Positions 1-5,963 of a stretch of 7,161 nucleotides of DNA are shown here, piece after piece. The position numbers were made by a program, and so were the translations under genes. A model generated the notes under the pieces. It saw only the letters and a list, made by a program, of their open reading frames with translations, was not told the DNA's origin and made no database searches. The DNA comes from Terriglobia bacterium (lineage in GTDB: Bacteria > Acidobacteriota > Terriglobia > UBA7540), in the NCBI GenBank assembly GCA_030042795.1, contig JASHYZ010000189.1, forward strand, positions 1 to 7,161, written 5' to 3'. Each line of letters opens with the position of its first letter. The first letter of the stretch is position 1.

Positions 1-161
1 GGTAGTGGGTCACTTTGAATTCTCTCCAACATTCCGTTACCGGTCATTCCCGCGCAAGCGGGAATCCAGGCTGTAAGGCGCGCGCTCCGATGCGGATTCC
101 CGCCTCCGCGGGAATGACAAGGGGGAACATGCCGAGAAAGAATTGAGACTGACCCACTACC
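1..161. mobile_element. MITE-like non-coding element with terminal inverted repeats
   Basis: The first 23 bases and bases 139-161 form an inverted repeat. The outer 12 (GGTAGTGGGTCA / TGACCCACTACC) are perfect, and about 20 of 23 match overall. No open reading frame of note lies between them; the interior holds two nested palindromes. Short size, terminal inverted repeats and lack of coding capacity fit a miniature inverted-repeat element moved in trans, or a REP-type cassette. The left end coincides with the start of the window, so a target-site duplication cannot be checked and the element could extend further left. It sits directly upstream of the Rrf2 gene promoter region. The class is inferred; the inverted repeat is directly visible. 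Confidence 0.5.
43..118. repeat. Pair of inverted ATTCCCGC palindromes
   Basis: Two perfect 8-bp hairpins lie at 46-65 (ATTCCCGC, loop GCAA, GCGGGAAT) and 96-115 (same arms, loop CTCC). The two units are also inverted relative to each other: GTCATTCCCGCG at 43-54 pairs perfectly with 107-118, and GCGGGAATCC at 58-67 pairs with 94-103. The DNA or RNA could therefore fold as two small hairpins or as one long one. Palindromes of the ATTCCC(N)GGGAAT type are known dispersed repeats in many bacteria (for example dRS3 in Neisseria). The role here is unknown. Confidence 0.75.
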
Positions 162-177
162 AGGGCGCGCGTGGCCC

Positions 178-220
178 TTGACAGACGCCCTATGCGACCG
201 AGTAAGTTAATAGGTATACC
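178..220 (+). promoter_or_regulatory. Candidate promoter and operator region of the Rrf2 gene
   Basis: A perfect -35 hexamer TTGACA lies at 178-183. The best -10 candidate is TAAGTT at 203-208, with a long 19-bp spacer, so the -10 assignment is weak. An 8-bp palindrome GGTATACC at 213-220 lies directly before the ribosome binding site. It could be an operator for autoregulation, which is common for Rrf2-family proteins, but this is inference. Confidence 0.3.
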
Positions 221-232
221 AGGACTTCAGAC

Positions 233-652
233 ATGCGAATCTCAAGCAAGGGACTGTACGCTCTTGAGGCGATGATCCGGTTGGCGCGGAACTATCCCGA
301 GCGGACCACGAAGATCCACGAGATAGCCGTCCAGGAGGAAATCCCCGAAAAGTTTCTCGAGCTGATCCTGCTCGATCTTAAAGCGGCGAGGCTGGTGGAG
401 AGCTTGAGAGGGGCTAACGGCGGCTACCGCCTTCGCCGTCCGCCCGGCAAAATATTTCTGGGCGAGATCATCCGAACGGTCGATGGCCCACTGGCGCCTC
501 TCGGCGACGCGGAAAGCCTGCGTCGTTTAGTAAAAAATGACCGGAAACACAGCGCCCTTTACCAAGTGATGCTCGACGTTAGAAACGCCGCGGCGGGCAT
601 TCTTGATCACACTTCTCTGGCTGATCTGTGCAGACCTTCTGCCCACTCATGA
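233..652 (+). CDS. Rrf2-family transcriptional regulator lacking the Fe-S cysteine cluster
   Basis: This encodes a 139-residue DNA-binding regulator with the Rrf2 layout. The N-terminal helix begins MRISSKGLYALEAMI, a winged helix-turn-helix spans about residues 25-58, the wing motif RGANGGYRL is at 59-67, and the GEIIRTVDGPLAPL segment follows. A C-terminal dimerisation helix ends near residue 130. Iron-sulfur members such as IscR and NsrR carry three clustered cysteines around residues 90-105. None is present here; the only cysteine is C133 near the end. The protein therefore resembles cluster-free members such as CymR, which respond to protein partners or metabolites. The start is supported by AGGA at 221-224, 8 nt upstream. 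It is co-directional with the efflux genes but separated from them by 180 nt with a hairpin, so it may be transcribed alone and act on the neighbouring operon. The family call is firm; the target and signal are unknown. Confidence 0.9.
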   Translation: MRISSKGLYALEAMIRLARNYPERTTKIHEIAVQEEIPEKFLELILLDLKAARLVESLRGANGGYRLRRPPGKIFLGEIIRTVDGPLAPLGDAESLRRLVKNDRKHSALYQVMLDVRNAAAGILDHTSLADLCRPSAHS

Positions 653-658
653 CGACTC

Positions 659-680
659 CTGTGCCTATATTTCGGCACAG
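659..680 (+). terminator. Hairpin after the Rrf2 gene, possible terminator
   Basis: CTGTGCC (659-665) pairs perfectly with GGCACAG (674-680) across an 8-nt loop, starting 6 nt after the Rrf2 stop codon. No T-run follows, so it is not a canonical intrinsic terminator; it may be a 3'-end stabilising hairpin or a factor-dependent site. A weaker TGACG/CGTCA pairing follows at 681-707. The rest of the gap up to 832 holds AT-richer sequence and an imperfectly symmetrical CTTATCGTAAATAAG (747-761), which may belong to the promoter of the efflux operon. Confidence 0.35.
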
Positions 681-832
681 TGACGGCATAAAGGCGCTTA
701 GGCGTCAGTAGTGCTCTCCAGTTTTTCCGGAAGTCAATTTAACTGGCTTATCGTAAATAAGTTACACAAGGCGCCTGGCGATGCATGTGTGGAGGCGCAT
801 GTGCTCCAGGTTTTGAGGGGTTGCACATAAAC

Positions 833-1120
833 ATGCTGAGAGTCACCAAGAGCGATAACGCCAACGCCTTTGATCTCAAGTTGGAGGGAAAGTTGGCCGG
901 CAGTTGGGTGGATGTGTTGGAGCAGTGCTGGAAGCAGGCCATCGAGGATTCAGGCGGCAATCCGGGAGGGGTGGATCTCACCGCCGTGACCTATGTAGAC
1001 GACCGCGGAATGGAGCTTTTGACCCAGATGCATCGCGGTGGCGCCACCTTACATGGCGCCACGTGCTTGGCGAAAGGCATTATTGAGGATATTCAGTCCT
1101 TGCAGAGAAGAGCCGGTTAA
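833..1120 (+). CDS. Small STAS-domain protein
   Basis: This is a 95-residue single-domain protein with the STAS (sulfate transporter and anti-sigma-factor antagonist) pattern. An N-terminal beta pair (FDLKLEGKLAG, residues 13-23) is followed by a helix (WVDVLEQCWKQAI), a core strand VDLTAVTYVDDRG (47-59), and then a helix and strand. In classical anti-anti-sigma factors a Ser or Thr follows the Asp of this loop and is phosphorylated. Here the position is Arg58 (DDRG), so phospho-switching by that route is unlikely. The ATG at 833 is preferred: GAGGGG lies at 815-820 (12 nt away), and the extra 16 residues from an upstream in-frame ATG at 785 do not look like family sequence. It lies 25 nt before the tolC-like gene and is probably cotranscribed with it. 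A regulatory or lipid- or ligand-binding role is inference. Confidence 0.75.
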   Translation: MLRVTKSDNANAFDLKLEGKLAGSWVDVLEQCWKQAIEDSGGNPGGVDLTAVTYVDDRGMELLTQMHRGGATLHGATCLAKGIIEDIQSLQRRAG

Positions 1121-1145
1121 GGCCCGGCGATAATCTGATAACTCT

Positions 1146-2480
1146 ATGAACTACGACACGATCGCCTTACGACTTGCGCTGGCAGCGCTCGCATTGTCGC
1201 TTACCGGCGCCAGTTCGCTGGCGCAGGAAAAAACGGCGCTGAAGCTGACGCTGAGGCAGGCAGTGGAAATGGCGCTGAACGAAAATCCCCAAGTGCAGAT
1301 TGCGGTGTTGAACTTTGCCGAGAGCAAGGAAAACCGGACGCTCGCGCGCTCAGGACTACTGCCGCAGGCATCCTTCAGGCTGGACGAGCAGGTGCAACGG
1401 GAAAACATTGACGCTCTTTTTGGCAAGCCGTTCCCAGGGATACCTCAGCATATCGGTCCGTTTCAGAGCTTCCAGGCAGGACCCGCCTTTTCATTTCCGC
1501 TGCTCGATCTAACGGCTTTCCGGCGATGGCAGTCAGCCTCACAGGAGGTGCGGGCGAGCGAACACGACTCCCAGAACGTCCGCGAGCAAACCGTGTTGTT
1601 AGTGGTATCGCAGTACCTGGGAAGCTTGCAGGCATCCGCCAATGTGACGGCGGCACACTCGCGGGTTCAATTATCCCAGGCACTCTATGAGCAAGCCAGT
1701 GATTTGCAAAAGAACGGCGTGGGCACAGGGCTGGACACGCTGAGGGCGCAGGTGCAATTCCAAAATGACCAACAACGCCTGATTGAAGCCCAGACCCAGC
1801 TTAAGACGTCGCTCTTTGGTTTGGCGCGTCTGCTCAATGTCGATCCCAATCAGGAGATCGAGTTGACAGACCAAATGAGTTTTTTTGAGACACCGGCGTT
1901 CCAGGGCGACACCACTCTAAATCAGGCTTACGCGGAACGGCCGGAGATGCTGGCGCTTGAGGCACGAGAGCGGGAGGAGGAGATCACCCGCAAGCAAGCC
2001 GGCGAAGAGCGCCTGCCCACGCTAGGGGTGAACGGCAACTGGGTGTACTTAGGCCTCTCCGCGCAGACAGCCATACCGACTTACGCCTATGCGGCCACTA
2101 TGGACGTACCCCTCGTCACCAGCGGACGGATTCATGCCGATACGGTGAAGGCCGACCTCGAACTCAAAAAGATCAACCGGTTGCGTCAGGACCTTCGAAA
2201 CCAGATCGCGCTGGAAGTGAAAACCGCCGTCGTCCAGCTTGAGGCCGCGCGCCATGAGGTTGACGTAGCCAATGAGGGAGTCAAGTTGGCCCAGGAAGAA
2301 GTGAATCAGGCGCGCGACCGGTTCGCGGCTGGCGTCGCCAACAACATCGAAGTGGTTTCGGCGCAGGATGCACTGGAGCGCGCCAATGACAACCAGATTT
2401 CCGCGCTTTACTCCTACAACCAATCCCGGGCCGATTTGGCGCGGGCCACAGGTCACATTGAGGATGTCTACGCGAAGTAA
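1146..2480 (+). CDS. TolC-family outer-membrane efflux protein
   Basis: This 444-residue exported protein is of the outer-membrane efflux (OEP/TolC) family, which forms trimeric channel-tunnels that dock on periplasmic adaptors. A signal peptide covers about residues 1-26, with a likely cut after SLA before Gln27; there is no lipobox cysteine. The mature protein opens with the typical LTLRQAVEMALNENPQV helix. It then shows two OEP repeats, about 36-215 and 245-435, rich in long Gln/Ala/Glu heptad helices, with the characteristic late segment RFAAGVANNIEVVSAQDALERA. The length is normal for the family. No clear Shine-Dalgarno sequence precedes the ATG, which lies 25 nt after the STAS stop, so translation may depend on the upstream gene. 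It is followed after 15 nt by the adaptor gene, giving a TolC-EmrA order typical of MFS-type tripartite pumps. The substrate is unknown; drug, organic acid or siderophore export are possible. Confidence 0.92.
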   Translation: MNYDTIALRLALAALALSLTGASSLAQEKTALKLTLRQAVEMALNENPQVQIAVLNFAESKENRTLARSGLLPQASFRLDEQVQRENIDALFGKPFPGIPQHIGPFQSFQAGPAFSFPLLDLTAFRRWQSASQEVRASEHDSQNVREQTVLLVVSQYLGSLQASANVTAAHSRVQLSQALYEQASDLQKNGVGTGLDTLRAQVQFQNDQQRLIEAQTQLKTSLFGLARLLNVDPNQEIELTDQMSFFETPAFQGDTTLNQAYAERPEMLALEAREREEEITRKQAGEERLPTLGVNGNWVYLGLSAQTAIPTYAYAATMDVPLVTSGRIHADTVKADLELKKINRLRQDLRNQIALEVKTAVVQLEAARHEVDVANEGVKLAQEEVNQARDRFAAGVANNIEVVSAQDALERANDNQISALYSYNQSRADLARATGHIEDVYAK

Positions 2481-2495
2481 AGGGAGGGTGTGAGG

Positions 2496-3791
2496 ATGCC
2501 GACGGATACTGAGGCCGCTGAACTCGAAAGGGCCACCGTGGAGGCGCCGGAGGATCTTGAGCCGGAGAAACCCGCGGGCCGGTTGGCGGACCCCAAGTTT
2601 CGCCGGGCCGTGGCCGTGGCGGCGGTTCTGCTCATCATCTTAGGCGCAGTGCTTTATCTCTACTACCGCGATCGGGTGTCGACAGACGATGCCGAGGTGG
2701 ACGGACACATCGTGGCGATGGCGCCCAGAATCCCGGGCACCGTTGCTGAAGTGCTCATGCATGACAACGAGCCGGTGAAGGCAGGGCAGGTGCTCGTGCG
2801 AATTGATCCGCGAGATTACCAGGCGCGGCTCGACCAGGCGAAAGCAGCGCTTCAAGCTGCTGAGGCCAACGCGCGAGGCGCCAATGTCGGCGTGCCTTTG
2901 ACGAACGAGACCACCTTGAGCAGCACCACTGACGCGAGCGCGCAACTGGCGACCGCCCAGGCGAACTACCAACGTGCTCAGTTGGCTTACCAACAGGCTT
3001 CCACGACTGACTTGGCGCTCGCCGAGGCGCAAGCGGCGAAAGCTCAAGCTGACAATGACAAAGCTCAGGCCGACCTGGAGCGGATGAAGCCTTTGGCAGC
3101 TAAGGCGGAGATCTCGGCACAGGAGCTTGACTCCTACGTCGCGGCCTCCAAGGTTGCTGGCAGCGAACTCGAAAGCGCGCGGCAGAAGCTGACCGGTGCG
3201 CGGCAGTCGGCGGACATCGCCCACGCTGCCATGCTGGCCGCAGAGGCACAGGTTAAAGGGGCCGAGGCGGCCGTTCATGAAGCTCAGGCAAACCGTAAGC
3301 AGGTGGACATCCGCTCCGCCGACGTGGCCTCGGCCGACGCGGCCATCGCTCAGGCGCGCGCCAGCGTAGAAGCGGCGCAACTTGACCTTTCCTACACCAC
3401 CCTCACCGCGCCCACCGACGGGGTGGTCACCCACAAATCGGTCGAAGTCGGCGAAATCGTCCAGCCGGGACAAGCCCTGTTTGTTCTGGTGCCGCTCAAC
3501 GATGTTTGGGTAACGGCCAACTTTAAGGAGACGCAGTTGGCTCACGTGCAGGCGGGCCAGAAGGCTGAAGTGCACGTGGATATGTACGGCGAGACGTTTC
3601 CCGGGCACGTCGATTCCATTGCCAGCGCCACGGGCTCCCGTTTGAGCTTGCTGCCGCCCGAAAACGCCACAGGCAATTTTGTTAAGGTGGTTCAGCGCAT
3701 ACCCGTCAAAATCCTCCTCGATCCCATTCCGCCTGAGAAAGCTGTGCTAAGGCCCGGAATGAACGTGGATGCAACCATCATCACCCGGTGA
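2496..3791 (+). CDS. EmrA/HlyD-type periplasmic adaptor (membrane fusion protein)
   Basis: This 431-residue adaptor links an inner-membrane pump to TolC. A charged cytoplasmic N-terminus is followed by one transmembrane helix (about residues 37-57), then the EmrA-like start STDDAEVDGHIVAMAPRIPG. Next come a biotinyl-lipoyl half-motif (EVLMHDNEPVKAGQVLVRID), a very long Ala/Gln-rich coiled-coil hairpin (about 105-300), the second lipoyl half (LTAPTDGVVTHKSVEVGEIV) and a beta-barrel (VWVTANFKETQL onward). The length is slightly above the usual ~390 because of the long hairpin. An AGGGAGG ribosome binding site at 2481-2487 is 8 nt from the ATG at 2496 but only 2 nt from an in-frame GTG at 2490, so the ATG is chosen. 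The expected partner, an EmrB-like DHA2 transporter, begins 23 nt downstream but is internally deleted. EmrA-type is inferred from the single TM helix and the following motifs. Confidence 0.92.
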   Translation: MPTDTEAAELERATVEAPEDLEPEKPAGRLADPKFRRAVAVAAVLLIILGAVLYLYYRDRVSTDDAEVDGHIVAMAPRIPGTVAEVLMHDNEPVKAGQVLVRIDPRDYQARLDQAKAALQAAEANARGANVGVPLTNETTLSSTTDASAQLATAQANYQRAQLAYQQASTTDLALAEAQAAKAQADNDKAQADLERMKPLAAKAEISAQELDSYVAASKVAGSELESARQKLTGARQSADIAHAAMLAAEAQVKGAEAAVHEAQANRKQVDIRSADVASADAAIAQARASVEAAQLDLSYTTLTAPTDGVVTHKSVEVGEIVQPGQALFVLVPLNDVWVTANFKETQLAHVQAGQKAEVHVDMYGETFPGHVDSIASATGSRLSLLPPENATGNFVKVVQRIPVKILLDPIPPEKAVLRPGMNVDATIITR

Positions 3792-3814
3792 GCGCGGCTT
3801 GGACAGGACGTGTG

Positions 3815-4023
3815 ATGAGCGACCCTCTTCAGCTTCGGCGCCACGGCGGAATGCAGACCGTCAATCCGTGGTTGATTGCGTTTACAGCGATGCTGGCAGC
3901 CTTCATGGAGGTTTTGGGTACCAGCATCGCCAAGGTGGCGTTGCCGCACATCGCGAGCCACTGATCTTTTTCGTGAAGAAGGCAAAATCATCGCACGCAC
4001 CGGCGGGCGCGCAGTCAGCTTAG
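3815..4023 (+). pseudogene. Internally deleted EmrB-like DHA2-family MFS transporter remnant
   Basis: An ATG at 3815, with AGGA at 3805-3808 as ribosome binding site, starts a 49-codon reading frame ending with TGA at 3962-3964. Residues 17-47 match the start of EmrB/DHA2 drug:H+ antiporters: NPWLIAFTAMLAAFMEVL, then TSIAKVALPHIAS. Intact members have about 500 residues and 14 membrane helices. From about 3958 the +1-shifted frame reads PLIFFVKKAKSSHAPAGAQ and ends at TAG 4021-4023; this looks like the last helix edge and the cytoplasmic tail of the same family. The gene thus appears to have lost about 430 internal codons, leaving head and tail fused out of frame near 3958-3964. The usually conserved Asp of the first-helix motif (LDTSI) is also Gly (LGTSI). 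It follows the adaptor gene by 23 nt, the normal emrA-emrB arrangement. The N-terminal match is strong; the C-terminal assignment is likely but rests on about 20 residues. A misassembly is the main alternative. Confidence 0.75.
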
Positions 4024-4050
4024 AGGCGTCGAGCCAGCAAGGAAAATCGC

Positions 4051-4671
4051 ATGATGAATAGAAGCGTTGACCGGATACAAGACGAGGCAGTCCTGGTGAG
4101 ATCGGGGCTCCAGGGTGACCGCGAGGCCCTGAACACTCTCTTTACCCGGTACACTAGGCCCCTTTATCAGACCGCTCTCCGACTGCTGGGCAACCCCGAA
4201 GACGCTGAGGACGCCTTGCAGGATGGATTGCTCTCGGCGGCGCGCAACTTCAAGCGCTTTGAAGGGCGCAGCAAGTTTTCCACCTGGCTTACCCGAATCG
4301 TCATCAACGCCGCGCTGATGCGCCTGCGTAGCCAGCGCGCCCGGCCCAGCATTTCGCTCGAGCAGGAAGACCCTGAGCAGCGCGATCTCACGCTGGGCAG
4401 CCGCATTCCTGACGGCAGGCCGAGCCCGGAAGAACGGTACGTGCGAAAGGAACGACATGAGATACTCGAGCGCGGCCTGAAAACTTTGCCTCCAGCCCTC
4501 CAGTCCGCGCTCCGGTTGAGGGACATTGAGGGTCTCTCGACGGCGGAAGCGGCCCGGGCTCTCGGTCTCTCCGAGGGCACGCTCAAGTCGCAGTTACACC
4601 GTGCCCGGTCCAGGCTCTCGTGGACCGTGCGGAACAACCAGGGACTCAATCGGGCCCCAGCGGCCGCTTGA
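4051..4671 (+). CDS. ECF-type RNA polymerase sigma factor (sigma-70 family)
   Basis: This is a 206-residue alternative sigma factor. Sigma region 2 spans about residues 25-95, including the core-binding DAEDALQDGLLSAARNF helix and the KFSTWLTRIVINAAL segment that recognises -10 DNA. After a linker of about 40 residues, region 4 spans about 136-190: a LPPALQSALRLRDIEGLS helix and the LGLSEGTLKSQLHRARSRL helix-turn-helix that contacts the -35 element. Regions 1 and 3 are absent, as in ECF sigmas. Two adjacent ATGs (4051, 4054) are possible starts; AAGGAA at 4039-4044 is 6 nt from the first. It begins 27 nt after the emrB remnant, suggesting it was the distal gene of that operon or reads through from it. 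No zinc-finger or membrane anti-sigma gene lies next to it, so how its activity is held in check is unclear. The family call is firm; the regulon is unknown. Confidence 0.92.
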   Translation: MMNRSVDRIQDEAVLVRSGLQGDREALNTLFTRYTRPLYQTALRLLGNPEDAEDALQDGLLSAARNFKRFEGRSKFSTWLTRIVINAALMRLRSQRARPSISLEQEDPEQRDLTLGSRIPDGRPSPEERYVRKERHEILERGLKTLPPALQSALRLRDIEGLSTAEAARALGLSEGTLKSQLHRARSRLSWTVRNNQGLNRAPAAA

Positions 4672-4678
4672 CGGGTGC

Positions 4679-4709
4679 GTTCGAACATGCGGCATCAATC
4701 AATGCGGCA
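4679..4709. repeat. Palindrome and 15-bp-spaced direct repeats before a promoter
   Basis: GTTCGAAC (4679-4686) is a perfect 8-bp palindrome. It is followed by ATGCGGCA at 4687-4694 and again at 4702-4709, a direct repeat with a 15-bp period ending one base before the -35 box of the next gene. The placement suits an activator or repressor site, but no regulator can be named. Confidence 0.4.
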
Positions 4710-4710
4710 G

Positions 4711-4739
4711 TTGAGTCCTGGCGCGTAGCGGCATACAAT
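4711..4739 (+). promoter_or_regulatory. Sigma70-like promoter of the TPR protein gene
   Basis: TTGAGT (4711-4716) and TACAAT (4734-4739) are separated by 17 bp and match the -35 and -10 consensus at 4 and 5 of 6 positions. The downstream gene starts at 4768, giving a leader of about 20 nt that carries a near-perfect Shine-Dalgarno AAGGAGGAG (4757-4765). The match suggests housekeeping transcription independent of the adjacent ECF sigma factor. Confidence 0.5.
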
Positions 4740-4767
4740 GAGATCGGCTAAGCCATAAGGAGGAGTT

Positions 4768-5838
4768 ATGCGGTGCATCGGCAGGTACGTAGGTTTGGTA
4801 ATCCTGGTGGCGGTCGCGTTTGGCGTGGGGACGGCTCGCGCGCAAAATGGCGGGCTTACCGGGCACGTCACGCTACAAGATGGATCGACCTGCGTCAAGT
4901 GCCCCGTCATCATCGAGCGCCAAAGCGTTAAAGGGCACTACGAGACCAAGACCGACAAAAAGGGCAACTATGTCTACATCGGACTGACTCCCGATCAGTA
5001 CAAGATCACTCTGGAGGACACGACCGGCAAAGTGCTGTACTACATCGGACACCATGTGGATATGGGAGATCCGACGGTGGTCGACTTTAATCTGCCTAAA
5101 GAGATGGCAGAGCAACAGAAGGCCAATCAGTCTAATCCCGTAGTTCAGCAACAGCAGGCAGAGCAGCAAAAGGAAACCCAACAGTTCAATAATCTCAAGC
5201 AAGTTTTTGACCAGGGCACTGCGCTCGAAACCCAGAAGCAGTGGGCGGAAGCCGCCGCCATGATGCAGAAGGCCGAGCCCTTGGCAGCCAAGAACCCCAA
5301 GAATCTGACGGCGGTGATGGAGCATGAAGCCAGCGACTTCCAGAATGCCAAGATGTATGATCAAGCCATAGCGGAATATCAGAAGCTCATTGCTAATGAT
5401 CCCGCCAACGCAGGGTTCCATAGCAATCTGGGAACCGCCTATGCCAGCCAGGGTAAGACGCCTGAGGCTGAGGCCGAGTGCGCGAAGGCCGGGCAGTTGG
5501 CTCCTGCGGATGGCACGCGATGCTACTTCAACCTTGGCGCAATCGCCAATAATGCGGGCAAGATGGATGACGCCGCCAGTGCGTTCCAGAAGGCGACCCA
5601 GCTTGACCCCAAGAACGCGGACGCGTTCTTCCTGGAAGGCCAGGCTTTGATGGGTAAGGCGACGATGGGACCCGACAATAAGATCGTTCCGGCTCCCGGG
5701 ACGGTCGAGGCGCTTCAAACCTATCTTCAACTTGACCCCAACGGCAAGTACGCGGCCACCGCGCAGAGCATGTTGCAGTCAATTCAGGGAGCTGTTCAGA
5801 CCGAGTACAAGGCCACAAAGAAGAAAAAGAGTTCGTAA
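4768..5838 (+). CDS. Secreted carboxypeptidase-regulatory-like and TPR-repeat protein
   Basis: This is a 356-residue exported protein. The signal peptide spans residues 1-25 and ends in the AxA motif ARA before Gln26. A beta-sandwich of the carboxypeptidase-regulatory-like (CNA-B/transthyretin-like) type follows at about 29-110, starting GLTGHVTLQDG and continuing TKTDKKGNYVYIGLTPDQYKITL. A Gln-rich linker (about 111-145) leads to about five TPR-like helical pairs (about 148-335), clearest in YDQAIAEYQKLIANDPAN, HSNLGTAYASQGK and CYFNLGAIANNAGKMDDA. The protein ends in a lysine tail (TKKKKSS). A CVKC pair at residues 42-45 lies in the beta domain. Such domain pairs occur in acidobacterial envelope proteins; a scaffold role in periplasmic or outer-membrane assembly is inference. 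The start is fixed by AAGGAGGAG just upstream. The preceding sigma gene is 96 nt away with a separate promoter between them. Confidence 0.85.
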   Translation: MRCIGRYVGLVILVAVAFGVGTARAQNGGLTGHVTLQDGSTCVKCPVIIERQSVKGHYETKTDKKGNYVYIGLTPDQYKITLEDTTGKVLYYIGHHVDMGDPTVVDFNLPKEMAEQQKANQSNPVVQQQQAEQQKETQQFNNLKQVFDQGTALETQKQWAEAAAMMQKAEPLAAKNPKNLTAVMEHEASDFQNAKMYDQAIAEYQKLIANDPANAGFHSNLGTAYASQGKTPEAEAECAKAGQLAPADGTRCYFNLGAIANNAGKMDDAASAFQKATQLDPKNADAFFLEGQALMGKATMGPDNKIVPAPGTVEALQTYLQLDPNGKYAATAQSMLQSIQGAVQTEYKATKKKKSS

Positions 5839-5848
5839 CGGCGCGCCA

Positions 5849-5922
5849 GTCCAACCTGATCGCTCGTTGGACCGGCTGCGAGGGTTGCTGCCCTGGAGCG
5901 GACGGCCGAGCCGTTCCAGGGC
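5849..5922 (+). other. Two consecutive intergenic hairpins after the TPR gene
   Basis: The gap between the TPR gene and the next gene holds two strong inverted repeats. GTCCAAC (5849-5855) pairs perfectly with GTTGGAC (5866-5872) around a 10-nt loop. A 12-bp stem then joins 5890-5901 with 5911-5922 (one G-U pair, 9-nt loop). Neither is followed by a T-run, so a classical intrinsic terminator is doubtful. They could terminate or stabilise the upstream mRNA, or act as a leader structure for the next gene. Confidence 0.5.
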
Positions 5923-5963
5923 GTGGCTCGATCGTCAGGAATGACGGGCGGATATTGCAGACG

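Noticed and set aside
43..118. Possible CRISPR repeats
   Set aside because: There are only two copies, inverted rather than direct, with no regular spacers.
785..832. Upstream in-frame ATG for the STAS gene
   Set aside because: The extra 16 residues (Cys/Gly-rich) do not fit the family start, and the ribosome binding sequence lies downstream of this ATG, near 815-820.
2640..3608. 322-codon open frame on the minus strand inside the adaptor gene
   Set aside because: It is an antisense shadow of the high-GC, Ala/Gln-rich EmrA gene. Its protein is rich in Arg, Gly and Leu without domain motifs, and the plus-strand gene is unmistakable.
3769..4023. 84-codon plus-strand frame overlapping the end of the adaptor gene
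   Set aside because: Only its last ~21 codons look real (tail of the emrB remnant). The rest is an out-of-frame reading of the adaptor end and the emrB start.
4873..5730. 285-codon open frame on the minus strand inside the TPR gene
   Set aside because: It is a shadow of the TPR gene, with low-complexity Leu-rich runs opposite the Gln codons and no ribosome binding site or family resemblance.
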